18,652 nucleotides of DNA, taken from the NCBI GenBank assembly GCA_046306335.1, contig JBKDXM010000012.1, forward strand, positions 1-18,652, given 5' to 3'. Both the position numbers and the translations under genes were made by a program. Of the stretch, positions 1 to 6,715 are shown one piece after another; the first letter of the stretch is position 1, and each line of letters begins with the position of its first letter. The notes under the pieces are model-generated. The model did not search any database, was not told where the DNA came from, and saw only the letters and a list, made by a program, of their open reading frames with translations. The stretch comes from UBA2386 sp046306335 (GTDB lineage Bacteria > Planctomycetota > UBA1135 > UBA2386).

Positions 1-363
1 CTTGTTGGCTTCCTTCGCCTTCTTGCGCAGCTCGTCGATCTTCTTGTTGCGCTCCTCGACCTTCGACTTGCCGACGCTGAACAGCGCGAAGCGCCCGTCG
101 GCGGAGAAGCGCGCGCCGCTGGCGAACTCGTAGCGGTACGCCGTGTCGCCCGTCGCCTGCTTGATCTCCAGCACGCCGTCGCCCCACTGCGGCTCGACCT
201 GGAAGGCGACCCAGCGGCCGTCCTGCGTGTAGGCCTGCCCGCGCAGCGACTTCCATTGGTCGTAGTCGTCGTGCGTCAGCGGCCGCCGGTCCTGGGCGGC
301 GAGCTGGGCAGCGAACGCGAGCAGCACGAAGGCGGAGACGGAACGCACCGGGATTGCGCGCAT
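1..363 (-). CDS. S9-family (prolyl oligopeptidase-like) peptidase, N-terminal part only
   Basis: An open frame of 121 codons begins at ATG 363-361 and runs off the left edge, so only the N-terminus is visible. Residues 1-24 form a signal peptide (MRAIPV, a hydrophobic stretch, then AQLAAQD), so the product is probably exported. The next part, with LTHDDYDQWKSLRG, DGRWVAFQVEPQWGD and SADGRFALFSV, resembles the start of the beta-propeller domain of S9 serine peptidases: a WKSLRG-type opening followed by blades built on DGRWVA and DGRFAL. It ends in a lysine/glutamate-rich, possibly coiled segment. The catalytic hydrolase domain would lie outside the window, so peptidase activity cannot be judged. 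There is no Shine-Dalgarno; a TAGCAT hexamer sits 30 nt upstream. The family call rests on motif resemblance only; another secreted propeller protein is possible. Confidence 0.6.
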   Translation of the reverse strand, partial: MRAIPVRSVSAFVLLAFAAQLAAQDRRPLTHDDYDQWKSLRGQAYTQDGRWVAFQVEPQWGDGVLEIKQATGDTAYRYEFASGARFSADGRFALFSVGKSKVEERNKKIDELRKKAKEANK

Positions 364-393
364 GGCGAGGGACCGGCGAAGGCCGGGCGCGGG

Positions 394-399
394 ATGCTA
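394..399 (-). promoter_or_regulatory. candidate -10 hexamer TAGCAT for the S9 peptidase gene
   Basis: TAGCAT on the minus strand lies 30 nt before the start codon at 363. The same hexamer stands before two other minus-strand genes in this window. A short inverted repeat (373-386, 5-bp stem, 4-nt loop) would fall in the leader. No -35 element is evident. Confidence 0.4.
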
Positions 400-402
400 A
401 TG

Positions 403-418
403 CCGCGCGGTCGCGCGG
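403..418 (-). terminator. hairpin downstream of the 458-1009 gene (weak terminator candidate)
   Basis: CCGCGCG and CGCGCGG are separated by only 2 nt, so the realistic structure is a 6-bp stem with a 4-nt loop. It lies about 40 nt after the upstream gene's stop and directly before the TAGCAT of the next gene. There is no U-tract, so intrinsic termination is uncertain. Confidence 0.25.
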
Positions 419-457
419 GTGTCGCAGCGTTGTCGCTGGCGGATTTGCGCGCCGCCG

Positions 458-1009
458 TCAGCAGGACGGGGCAGGTCCCATGCGACCGACGACGCCCGGG
501 CCGCCGACCGCGCCGCGAGCGGGCAGCGCATCCGGATCGCGGGCCCACGCCGCCGCGAGCGCGTGCACGATGCGGCGATCCGGCCACCACTTCACGTCGT
601 CGTCGCTGCGGTCGCGCGGGTCGTCGACGTGGCAGCCGAGCGCGCGCTCGGCGGCGTCGGCCTCGCCGAGCCACGCGACCGGGCCGTGCTCGCCGGCGAA
701 GGCATAGGCGCGCGCCACCTCGCCGCTGCGCGCGAACGCCCAGCCGTACGCATCGGCGGCGTCGTCGCTGCGGAACCACGCGGCGAAGCCGAACTGCGCC
801 GACAAGTGCGCGAGGCGCGGCGCGACCTCGGCGTCGACGTCGGCGAGCGCGCGGACGTCGGCGCCGGTGACGAAGACGAAGCCGTCGACCGGCGGCGACA
901 CGAACGCGCCGGCATCGCGGACGTCGGCGAGGCCGCCCCGCCAGTTGGCCGGCAGCACGGTGCGCAGGGCCAGCGCGCGCGCGACCGCCGCCGGGTCCGT
1001 GGCGCGCAC
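458..1009 (-). CDS. uncharacterised conserved-looking protein (183 aa from GTG)
   Basis: No function recognised. The protein is soluble-looking, with no signal peptide or membrane segment. It contains FVSPPVDGFVFVTG near residues 36-49, YGWAFARSGEVARAYAFAGE in the middle, and an acidic DDPRDRSDDD stretch before a tryptophan pair. I recall similar SPPVDGW...YGWA...RAYAYxGE proteins in actinobacteria and planctomycetes, always hypothetical. The start is awkward: GTG at 1009 is the first usable start codon, yet family-like sequence (QAFGRDAAWFA) precedes it in frame. No ATG, GTG, TTG or CTG occurs between it and an in-frame TGA at 1097-1099, which is the stop of the small membrane gene. The true N-terminus may therefore use a rare start, readthrough, or be affected by a sequence error. 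Confidence 0.6.
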   Translation of the reverse strand: MRATDPAAVARALALRTVLPANWRGGLADVRDAGAFVSPPVDGFVFVTGADVRALADVDAEVAPRLAHLSAQFGFAAWFRSDDAADAYGWAFARSGEVARAYAFAGEHGPVAWLGEADAAERALGCHVDDPRDRSDDDVKWWPDRRIVHALAAAWARDPDALPARGAVGGPGVVGRMGPAPSC

Positions 1010-1096
1010 GGCGAACCACGCCGCGTCGCGGCCGAAGGCCTGCGGCGCGTCGGGCGCGCAGTCGGGCCGGGCGGCACGCGCCCGGGCGAGGCTGCC

Positions 1097-1213
1097 TCAA
1101 CTCGTGCCGGGGTCGGCGGCGCGGCGGCGCGCGACGATGCGTTCCCACGCGAACAGGCCGTAGACGATCAGTCCGAGCGTCAGCGCGAGGGTCAATACGA
1201 GCGGCACGATCAT
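1097..1213 (-). CDS. 38-residue single-span membrane peptide
   Basis: ATG at 1213 opens a 38-codon frame ending in TGA. Residues 2-22 (IVPLVLTLALTLGLIVYGLFA) are a clear hydrophobic span. They are followed by WERIVARRRAAD, a positive cluster that would leave the C-terminus in the cytoplasm. There is no Shine-Dalgarno, but TACTCT stands 13 nt upstream, matching the promoter pattern seen at other genes here. The frame is identical to that of the next gene (458-1009), and only the TGA separates them, so the peptide could be coupled to it or be its N-terminal anchor. Size and basic tail resemble small assembly-factor peptides such as CcmD, but no diagnostic motif is present. I treat it as an unrecognised small membrane protein. 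Confidence 0.5.
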   Translation of the reverse strand: MIVPLVLTLALTLGLIVYGLFAWERIVARRRAADPGTS

Positions 1214-1226
1214 GCGGCGGTCGGAC

Positions 1227-1232
1227 AGAGTA
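1227..1232 (-). promoter_or_regulatory. candidate -10 hexamer TACTCT before the 38-aa membrane peptide
   Basis: TACTCT on the minus strand lies 13 nt upstream of ATG 1213, within otherwise GC-rich DNA. If used as a -10 box, the transcript would have a leader of only about 6 nt. No -35 element was identified. Confidence 0.4.
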
Positions 1233-1255
1233 GGACGCTGCCGCGCGCAAGGCCA

Positions 1256-1275
1256 TGCCACCGGGCACGGTGGCA
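1256..1275 (-). terminator. perfect 8-bp hairpin after the Sua5-type gene
   Basis: TGCCACCG pairs with CGGTGGCA across a 4-nt loop, 29 nt after the stop codon at 1305. It lies between that gene and the candidate promoter of the small membrane peptide. Position and perfect stem suggest a transcription end or mRNA-stabilising hairpin. No U-run follows on the minus strand, so Rho-independent termination is not certain. Confidence 0.4.
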
Positions 1276-1304
1276 ACGCAACGCTGCGGCCGCGCGGCGG
1301 TCGG

Positions 1305-2261
1305 TCAGCCCGTCGCCGCCCCCTTGCGCAGGCGGTCGGCGACCGCTTCCCAGGCGGGTTCGCGCGGCGGTTGCTGCACGACGAGTTCGCGCGCGTCGAG
1401 CGCGTCGAGCGCGTGCAGCACGCGGTACAGCGACGCGCCGTACGACTCGGGGTCGGCCGGCATCGCCACCTGCCGCGGATTGGCCGGCGGCCCGAAGCAC
1501 AGGCCGGCGTCGTCGGGGCCGAGCGCTTCGGCCAGGCGCAGCGGCGTGCGCGGCGCGTAGTGGCGCGCGTACATGCCGGGCGCGGGCCGCGGTCCGGCAG
1601 CCGCCGCGGCCGCCGCGTCGGCGAGCGGCACGTCGTGGCCGAGCACGGCGGCGAGCGCGATCCGCGGCACGCCGCCGGGGCGCAGCACGCGCACGGGCCC
1701 CGGGCCGGCGCAGTCGACGACGGTCGACTCCAGGCCGACGCGGCACGGCCCGCCGTCCAGCGTGCACGCCAATTGCGCCTGCAGGTCGGCGTCGATGTCG
1801 GCGGCGGCCGTAGGCGACAGCCGCATGAACGGGTTCGCGCTCGGTGCCGTCAGCGGCGCGCCGACGGCGCGCAGCAGCGCGAGCGCGACGGGATGATCGG
1901 GCACACGCACCGCCACCGTGTCGCCGCCGGCGGTGACCGCGCCGAGCACGTGCGGCTGGCGCGGCAGCACGAGCGTCAGCGGCCCCGGCCAGAACGCCGC
2001 CGCCAGCGCCTGCGCGGCCGGCGGCACGGCGCGCGCGACCTGCGGCAAGTCCGCGGCCGACGCGAGGTGCACGATCAGCGGGTTGTCGCTCGGCCGGCGC
2101 TTGGCGGCGAACGTGCGCGCCACCGCCACCGGATCGCTGGCCAGCGCGGCGAGTCCGTAGACCGTCTCCGTCGGCATGCCGACGAGCTCGCCGCGGCGCA
2201 GCGCGGCGGCTGCGAAGGCGATGTGCTCGGCGGTCGGCGGCAGGATCGGCATGCGCCGCAT
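1305..2261 (-). CDS. tsaC: threonylcarbamoyl-AMP synthase, Sua5-type (318 aa)
   Basis: Makes L-threonylcarbamoyladenylate from threonine, bicarbonate and ATP, the first step of t6A37 formation on ANN-decoding tRNAs, in the cytoplasm. The YrdC domain occupies about residues 8-200 and shows PTETVYGL (30-37), KRRPSDNPLIVHL (54-66), FWPGPLTLVL, AVRVPDHP and APSANP. The linker PGMYARHYAP near residue 230 and a C-terminal Sua5 domain (about 238-310) follow, so this is the long Sua5 form rather than short TsaC; the length fits. The start is ATG 2261, though ATG 2252, three codons in, is equally possible. Neither has a Shine-Dalgarno. It lies 108 nt after the DUF6624-like gene on the same strand. The partners TsaB, TsaD and TsaE are not in the window. 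Confidence 0.93.
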   Translation of the reverse strand: MRRMPILPPTAEHIAFAAAALRRGELVGMPTETVYGLAALASDPVAVARTFAAKRRPSDNPLIVHLASAADLPQVARAVPPAAQALAAAFWPGPLTLVLPRQPHVLGAVTAGGDTVAVRVPDHPVALALLRAVGAPLTAPSANPFMRLSPTAAADIDADLQAQLACTLDGGPCRVGLESTVVDCAGPGPVRVLRPGGVPRIALAAVLGHDVPLADAAAAAAAGPRPAPGMYARHYAPRTPLRLAEALGPDDAGLCFGPPANPRQVAMPADPESYGASLYRVLHALDALDARELVVQQPPREPAWEAVADRLRKGAATG

Positions 2262-2369
2262 CGTGGCCCGCCGCCGCCGTGCGCGCCAGCGACGGCGGTG
2301 CGGCCGACCAACGCAGTGGCGGAGCCGACGCGAACACCGACGCCGCGGCGCGATGCGGACGACGGCGCG

Positions 2370-2792
2370 TCAGCCGTCCGCGCGGCGGCGCAGTTCCGCC
2401 AGCGGCGGCAGGCCCCACTTCGCGCGTTCGCTGTCGGTCGTCGCCGGATCGACCGGCCACATTGCGACCGCGCCGTCGCGCGCGAGCCACTGCGTGCCGA
2501 ACTTCTGCGGCGCGCCAGCCAGCAGTCGCAGGCGGTCGAAGGCGGCGGCGGCGAGCGGCCGCGCCGCCGGCAGCGCGCCGAACGCGGCGAGCGCCAGCGC
2601 CTGTGCCGCTTCGACCTCCGCCTTGTCGTCGCTGCCGACGAGCAGGCCGGCGGCGGCGACGCGGTCGGCCGGGTCCGTGAGGACATGCTCGCGCACCAGA
2701 GCCATCGCCGCCGCGCGCACGGCCGCCGAACGCTCGGGCGCCTGCGCCAGCGTCGCGGCGAGGGCGCGCAACCGTTGGGCGACGTCGCTCAC
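2370..2792 (-). CDS. DUF6624-like protein (140 aa)
   Basis: Start chosen at GTG 2792, which overlaps the TGA of the upstream gene as GTGA. This 4-bp overlap indicates translational coupling. The protein is cytoplasmic and alanine-rich helical in its first two thirds (SDVAQRLRALAATLAQAPERS...). It ends with RLRLLAGAPQKFGTQW, MWPVDP and RAKWGLPPLAEL. That tail matches my recollection of DUF6624 proteins, which carry a (K/R)(F/Y)GTQ motif and a closing xxRRxxxGLPPLxEY. Here the helical part has V-G-S-D-D-K-A in the position where DUF6624 usually has a WLLxQHxD-like segment, so it is a divergent member. No enzymatic function is known for the family. It is probably co-transcribed with the membrane protein before it. 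Confidence 0.7.
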   Translation of the reverse strand: MSDVAQRLRALAATLAQAPERSAAVRAAAMALVREHVLTDPADRVAAAGLLVGSDDKAEVEAAQALALAAFGALPAARPLAAAAFDRLRLLAGAPQKFGTQWLARDGAVAMWPVDPATTDSERAKWGLPPLAELRRRADG

Positions 2793-4291
2793 GACTTGAG
2801 CCACGGGCCCAGGCGTTCGGCGAGTTGCCGCGCGAGGTCGGCCGCGCTGGCGCCGTCGCGCGCGACGAGGACGTCGTCCCCTGCCGCGGCCTTGACCGCC
2901 GCCAGCAGGTTGGCGGGCAGCCCGGCATCGGCGTAGACGAGCAGCCGGCAGTCGTTCGCCGCGCACCACGCGCGCGCGTCGGCGATCGCGCGCTGCACGG
3001 CCGCCGGTTCCGAGCGGGCCACGCCGGTCGCGGGCTCGATGGCCATCTCGTCGCGCGGCACGCCGAACACGAGCACCTGCGGCCTGTGGCCGGCGAAGCA
3101 GCGGGCGAACAACCGCCACTGCTGCACCGACCAACCATCGACGGTCGGCAACGTCAGCACCGACGGCGTGCGGCCGGCGGAGTTGGCGAGGTGGCGACGG
3201 AGCAGCAGCTCGACGTGTTCTTCGGGCAGGCCCCGGTCGTAAAGCAATTGGCCACCGAGCAGGAACACGCGCGGCGCCGGCTCGCCGAGCCCGCGCAAGC
3301 CGGTCGGACCGCGGACGAGCTGCGCGTAGGCTTCACTGATCTGGTTGCCGGCGTCGACGCCGAACAACGCGTCGACGGCAGCGTGTTCGTGCCGCCAGCC
3401 GCGCGCGGCGACGACCAACGCCAGCGCCGCGAGCGCCGCGCCGAGCGCCAACCGCCAGCCCCGCAGCAGGCGCAGCGCCCCGAGCGCGAGGCAGCCGCCG
3501 AGCGCGAGGGCGAGCGTGTGGCGCGCCGGGTACGCCAGTTCGAGATCGGCGCCGCGCGTCGCCAGCCATCCGACCAGCGCCATCGGCGCGGCCGCCGTCA
3601 CGAACCACGCGACGCCGCAGCCGCGCGCGCGCGCAGCGCAGGCGACCAGCGCCGCGCCGAGCGCGCCGAGCGCCGTCCACGTGCCGCGCGCCCACCACCG
3701 CGGCGATGGCCCGGGCACGGGCACGATCTCCAGGCGTCGCACGACCGCCACGCCGCCGCGCGCGACCAACGCCGCCATGCCGTAGCGATCGGCGCATCGG
3801 TGCACCGGGATCGTCTTGCCGGCGACGTTGGCGGTGACCTCGGCGCCGCGTGCGCGCAGCCACACCGTCGCGACGAGGCCAGGCCCGAGCCCTGCGCCCG
3901 GCTCTTCGAGGTGCGCGAACGCCTCGTCGCGCGTCCGCCACGCCGGCCCGTCGCCAGCCGTCGACAACCGCAGCGCGGACCAACGACCGGCGAACGGTTC
4001 CATGTACTTGTCGACGAAGCGCGGTTCGACCTGGCGCACCAGCAGATCGAGGTGCGTATCGGCGGCGAGTTCGACGTCCATCTGCAGGTCGAAGTCGCCG
4101 AACAGGTACGGCAGGAAGGTCCAGCGCCCCGGCGCGACCTCCAGCGGTTCGTCGACCTTGCGCGACATCCGCCACGGTTCGGCGTGCAGCGCGAGGTCGC
4201 CGAGGCCGGCCGGCACGACGCCACCGACGAACCACCCGGCGAACGCGCCGGCGAGCACGAACGGCAGCAACAGCAGCAAGGGAACGCGCAT
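2789..4291 (-). CDS. membrane protein: LamG/DUF1080-like region, four-TM bundle and degenerate SGNH-like C-terminus (500 aa)
   Basis: ATG 4291 starts a protein with an N-terminal span (about 3-26). A probable periplasmic beta-rich region follows (about 35-195: WTFLPYLFGDFDLQMDVEL, LDLLVRQVEPRF, ATVWLRARGAEVTANVAGK), resembling a concanavalin-like/DUF1080 fold. About four hydrophobic spans occupy residues 200-297. The C-terminal 200 residues look like an SGNH/GDSL hydrolase: VFLLGGQLLYDRGLPEE is placed like block I, then PQVLVFGVPRDEMA and LLVYADAGLP. The block-I serine is replaced by glutamine (Q348), and I see no convincing terminal DxxH, so catalysis by the usual SGNH mechanism is doubtful. 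It heads an operon with the DUF6624-like gene. TACCAT 12 nt upstream is the likely -10 box. The fold calls are inferences; function is unknown. Confidence 0.65.
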   Translation of the reverse strand: MRVPLLLLLPFVLAGAFAGWFVGGVVPAGLGDLALHAEPWRMSRKVDEPLEVAPGRWTFLPYLFGDFDLQMDVELAADTHLDLLVRQVEPRFVDKYMEPFAGRWSALRLSTAGDGPAWRTRDEAFAHLEEPGAGLGPGLVATVWLRARGAEVTANVAGKTIPVHRCADRYGMAALVARGGVAVVRRLEIVPVPGPSPRWWARGTWTALGALGAALVACAARARGCGVAWFVTAAAPMALVGWLATRGADLELAYPARHTLALALGGCLALGALRLLRGWRLALGAALAALALVVAARGWRHEHAAVDALFGVDAGNQISEAYAQLVRGPTGLRGLGEPAPRVFLLGGQLLYDRGLPEEHVELLLRRHLANSAGRTPSVLTLPTVDGWSVQQWRLFARCFAGHRPQVLVFGVPRDEMAIEPATGVARSEPAAVQRAIADARAWCAANDCRLLVYADAGLPANLLAAVKAAAGDDVLVARDGASAADLARQLAERLGPWLKS

Positions 4292-4303
4292 CGCGATCGC
4301 CGC

Positions 4304-4309
4304 ATGGTA
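4304..4309 (-). promoter_or_regulatory. candidate -10 hexamer TACCAT for the membrane protein operon
   Basis: TACCAT on the minus strand lies 12 nt before ATG 4291, with no Shine-Dalgarno in between. It shares a 143-nt divergent intergenic region with the nagA promoter candidate at 4422-4427. Confidence 0.4.
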
Positions 4310-4421
4310 GTCGCCGCGTCGGCTCCCGCCACCGGCGCGACGACGCGCACGCGGCCGCGGCGGCGCGGGGGGCGCGGACGGCAGCCGTGGCAGTGCGCTG
4401 GCGACGGCTGCGGCGACGGCC

Positions 4422-4427
4422 TACCGT
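4422..4427 (+). promoter_or_regulatory. candidate -10 hexamer TACCGT for nagA
   Basis: TACCGT lies 7 nt before the GTG start at 4435. This is the spacing expected if transcription begins at or next to the start codon (leaderless mRNA). No Shine-Dalgarno and no -35 consensus are visible. Confidence 0.4.
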
Positions 4428-4434
4428 TGCGCAC

Positions 4435-5547
4435 GTGAACGCCACGGAGTGGATCGTCGATCGCATCGCCCTGCCCGATGGCATGGCCGCTGGCGCGCGG
4501 ATCGCCGCCGTCGACGGCCGCATCGTCGCCGTCGACCGCATCGCCCCGGCCGCCGCGGCCGTGCGGCTGCGCGGCACGCTGCTGCCCGGCTTCGTCGACC
4601 TGCAGGTCAACGGCGCGGGCGGCCGCAGCTGCGACGAAGCGACGCCGGACGCGCTCGACGCGGTCGCGCGCGCGGTCTGGGCCGGCGGTGCGGTCGCCTT
4701 CCTGCCGACGCTGATCACCGCGCCGTGGGAACGGCTGCTGGCGCAGGTCGCCGCGGTCGCAGCGTGGATCCGCAGCTGGCACGGCGCGGGCGCCGAGCCG
4801 CTGGGCCTGCACCTCGAAGGCCCGTTCCTGCAGGCCTCGGGCGCGCACGACGCCACCTGCTTCGTCGATCCGACGCCCGAGCGCGTCGACCAGCTGCTCG
4901 CCGCCGCCGCCGGCAGCCTGCGCCTCGTCACGCTCGCGCACGCGCGCAGCGGCGCTGCCGCCGCGACCGCGCGCCTGCGCGCGGCGGGCGTCGCCGTCGC
5001 GCTCGGCCACTGCGACAAGGTCGACGGCTTCGGGGCGTGCGTCGACGCCGGCGCGCGCGCGGTGACGCACCTGTTCAACGTCATGGGCCCGCTGCACCAC
5101 CGCGACGTCGGCACCGCCGGCTTCGCGCTCGACGACGAACGCGTGCAGTGCCCGCTGATCGTCGACGGCGTGCACGTGCACCCGGCGATGGTGCGCAACG
5201 CCTTCCGCATCCTCGGCCCCGGCCGCACCATCCTGGTCAGCGACGCCGTCGCCGCCGCCGGCATGCCCGACGGCAGCTACCAGCTCAGCGGCATCCCGGT
5301 GCAGGCGCACGACGGCGTGGTCCGCGACGCGCATGGCCGGCTCGCCGGTTCGGCGCTGACGATGGCGCTGGCGGCGCGCAACTTCCTGCTCTTCGTGCCG
5401 ATGGCCGGGCCGTGGACGCTCGGCTGCGCGGCGTCGGCGAACCCCGCCGCGCTGGTGCGCGCCGACGCCTACGGCGCGCTCGCCGTCGGCAAACGCGCGG
5501 CGTTCACGCTGCTCGGCGACGACGGCGCGATCACCGCGGTTCGGTGA
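4435..5547 (+). CDS. nagA: N-acetylglucosamine-6-phosphate deacetylase
   Basis: Amidohydrolase-superfamily enzyme that removes acetate from GlcNAc-6-P to give glucosamine-6-P, in amino-sugar catabolism and peptidoglycan recycling; cytoplasmic. The 370-residue length is normal. Visible motifs are PGFVDLQVNGAGG (51-63), HLEGPFL with metal ligand E128, GHCDK with H192, THLFNVM with H212, LIVDGVHVHP, and LVSDAVAAAG with catalytic D270. These align with E131, H195, H216 and D273 of the E. coli enzyme. The E. coli GHSN motif reads GHCD here, a small variation. GTG 4435 was chosen because the N-terminal beta strand (EWIVDRIAL) begins right after it and because TACCGT stands 7 nt upstream. No nagB, transporter or kinase gene is adjacent; the divergent neighbour is a membrane protein of unknown role. 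A large palindromic element lies after the stop. Confidence 0.93.
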   Translation: MNATEWIVDRIALPDGMAAGARIAAVDGRIVAVDRIAPAAAAVRLRGTLLPGFVDLQVNGAGGRSCDEATPDALDAVARAVWAGGAVAFLPTLITAPWERLLAQVAAVAAWIRSWHGAGAEPLGLHLEGPFLQASGAHDATCFVDPTPERVDQLLAAAAGSLRLVTLAHARSGAAAATARLRAAGVAVALGHCDKVDGFGACVDAGARAVTHLFNVMGPLHHRDVGTAGFALDDERVQCPLIVDGVHVHPAMVRNAFRILGPGRTILVSDAVAAAGMPDGSYQLSGIPVQAHDGVVRDAHGRLAGSALTMALAARNFLLFVPMAGPWTLGCAASANPAALVRADAYGALAVGKRAAFTLLGDDGAITAVR

Positions 5548-5570
5548 GGCGGGGTGGTCGCGCGCCCTGG

Positions 5571-5890
5571 GAGTCTGCGTCACGAAAGGCTGCGCCACGA
5601 AAGGCCACGCCGCCCGGCACGCGCCTTCGCGTCTGGAAGCCCACGCCGCCCCCCGCGCCTCGCAGCAGCTGCCAGGCGTCCTGCTGCCGCCCCTCGGTCC
5701 GCTCTGCTCTGTGCTCTCTGCGTTCTCCGTGGTTGTTCTGCTGCTGAAGCAGCAACGACGGAAAGGAACCACGGAGGACACAGAGGACGCGGAGACGAGA
5801 CACCAAGAACCCGGCAGCAAGCAGCACCCAGTAGACGCGGGGCAGCGGGTTGCAATCCGCGAGCCGGCGCGCGTTCCGTGACGCAGACTC
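5571..5890. mobile_element. MITE-like 320-bp palindromic element with perfect 14-bp terminal inverted repeats
   Basis: This is most of the 412-bp gene-free gap after nagA. The ends GAGTCTGCGTCACG (5571-5584) and CGTGACGCAGACTC (5877-5890) are exact reverse complements. Both are bordered outside by CTGG (5567-5570 and 5891-5894), a possible 4-bp target duplication. The interior is an extended imperfect palindrome centred near 5750. Near the left end the motif (tgcgYcacgaaaggc) occurs twice in tandem. There is no credible gene inside: both strands read as short low-quality open frames. The CCGTGGTT/AACCACGG core resembles dispersed intergenic repeats that I recall from planctomycete and verrucomicrobial genomes. 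It could end transcription of nagA. Mobility is inferred from structure only. Confidence 0.6.
5707..5794. repeat. central inverted repeat of the palindromic element
   Basis: Two 28-nt arms (5707-5734 and 5767-5794) pair imperfectly, with the inner 8 bp, CCGTGGTT/AACCACGG, exact. A nested hairpin TGCTGCT-GA-AGCAGCA (5739-5754) occupies the loop. On RNA this would be a long stem with a secondary stem at its tip. Confidence 0.65.
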
Positions 5891-5959
5891 CTGGCGACTG
5901 CGCGCGCGAACGCGCCGCATGGCCCGCGCCGCGGCGCGCGGTCAGCCGCTGAGCCAGCC

Positions 5960-6649
5960 ATGGTCTTCGCCGAACCCGAACCCTGGGCCCCCGCCGCGAT
6001 CGCGCGACTCGACGTGCGTCCCGGCGACCGCGCGCTCGCCTGCTGCGTCAGCCTCGCCACGGCGCGCGCGCTCGCCGCGGCGGTGACGCGCGACGGCAGC
6101 CTCGTCGTCGTCGTCGGCGAACCCCGCACCGCCCACCAGCTCGCCAACCTGCGGTTGCCGCAGCTGCAGGCCTTCGCCAGCCCGCTGCGCGGCAGCGCGC
6201 GCTTTGGCGTGTTCGACGCGCTGCTGGTCTGCGCCAACACCGCGCCCGACCTGCCAGCGGACGTTTGGGCCGACCTCGCGCGCGCCAATCTGCGCCCCGG
6301 CGGCCGCGCCGTGTTCGACCTGCCGGCGCCGAACGCCGTGCCCGGGCTCGCCGCGGCCGCGGCGGCCGCCGGCTGGCCCGCCGAACGGCTCGCCGCGCTC
6401 GCCGGCGTCGACGACGGCGCGCTGGCCACAGCGCTGGGCCGCGCCGGCCTGCGCGACGTGCAGCGCGAACTCGCCAGCGACCTGCTGCGCGCCGACAGTC
6501 CGGGCGACGCCGTCGCCGTGTTCGCGCGCTCGCTCGGCCTCGACGACGCCGCGGCCGCCGACCTGACCGCGGGCCTCGTGCGCGCGCAGGGCACGACGGG
6601 CCCTGTCGAGTTGCTGGTGCACCGCACGCGCGTGCGCGCGCGCCGTTGA
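5960..6649 (+). CDS. methyltransferase-like Rossmann-fold protein, degenerate SAM site (229 aa)
   Basis: The pattern of strands and helices resembles a class I methyltransferase: RALACCVSLATARALA in the motif I position, SLVVVVGEP (acidic residue at the end of strand 2), FGVFDALLVCAN (strand 4), and LRPGGRAVFDLPAP (strand 5). The GxGxG of motif I is missing, replaced by CVSLA, so SAM binding in the usual way is doubtful. Later parts (about 130-215) are helical and alanine-rich. The protein is cytoplasmic, without signal peptide. ATG 5960 starts 69 nt after the palindromic element; no Shine-Dalgarno or TANNNT box is close, so its promoter may lie in or before the element. It is followed 66 nt later by the CxxCH protein. 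Alternatives are another Rossmann protein or a pseudo-methyltransferase. Confidence 0.5.
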   Translation: MVFAEPEPWAPAAIARLDVRPGDRALACCVSLATARALAAAVTRDGSLVVVVGEPRTAHQLANLRLPQLQAFASPLRGSARFGVFDALLVCANTAPDLPADVWADLARANLRPGGRAVFDLPAPNAVPGLAAAAAAAGWPAERLAALAGVDDGALATALGRAGLRDVQRELASDLLRADSPGDAVAVFARSLGLDDAAAADLTAGLVRAQGTTGPVELLVHRTRVRARR

Positions 6650-6703
6650 GCTGGCGGCAGCGCGCACGCACATCGGACTCGCGCCGCGCCGCCGCCGAGC
6701 CGT

Positions 6704-6709
6704 TAGGCT
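6704..6709 (+). promoter_or_regulatory. candidate -10 hexamer TAGGCT for the CxxCH protein gene
   Basis: TAGGCT lies 6 nt before ATG 6716. This spacing would place transcription initiation at the start codon itself. No Shine-Dalgarno is present. It separates this gene from the co-oriented one ending at 6649. Confidence 0.4.
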
Positions 6710-6715
6710 GATGCG

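Noticed and set aside
4292..4434. Plus-strand extension of nagA upstream of GTG 4435
   Set aside because: The upstream in-frame sequence is Arg/Ala-rich and antisense to the membrane protein gene. Alignment of motif positions with E. coli NagA numbering supports the GTG start.
5531..5920. Small minus-strand open frame inside the palindromic element (VLCVLRG, NNHGE-type words)
   Set aside because: The peptide is a translation of the inverted repeat itself. Similar words appear on both strands, as expected for a repeat and not for a gene.
3598..6627. Minus-strand open frame of about 1,000 codons spanning nagA and the palindromic element
   Set aside because: It covers nagA in antisense, reads through the palindromic element, and shows only low-complexity Arg/Ala/Ser sequence.
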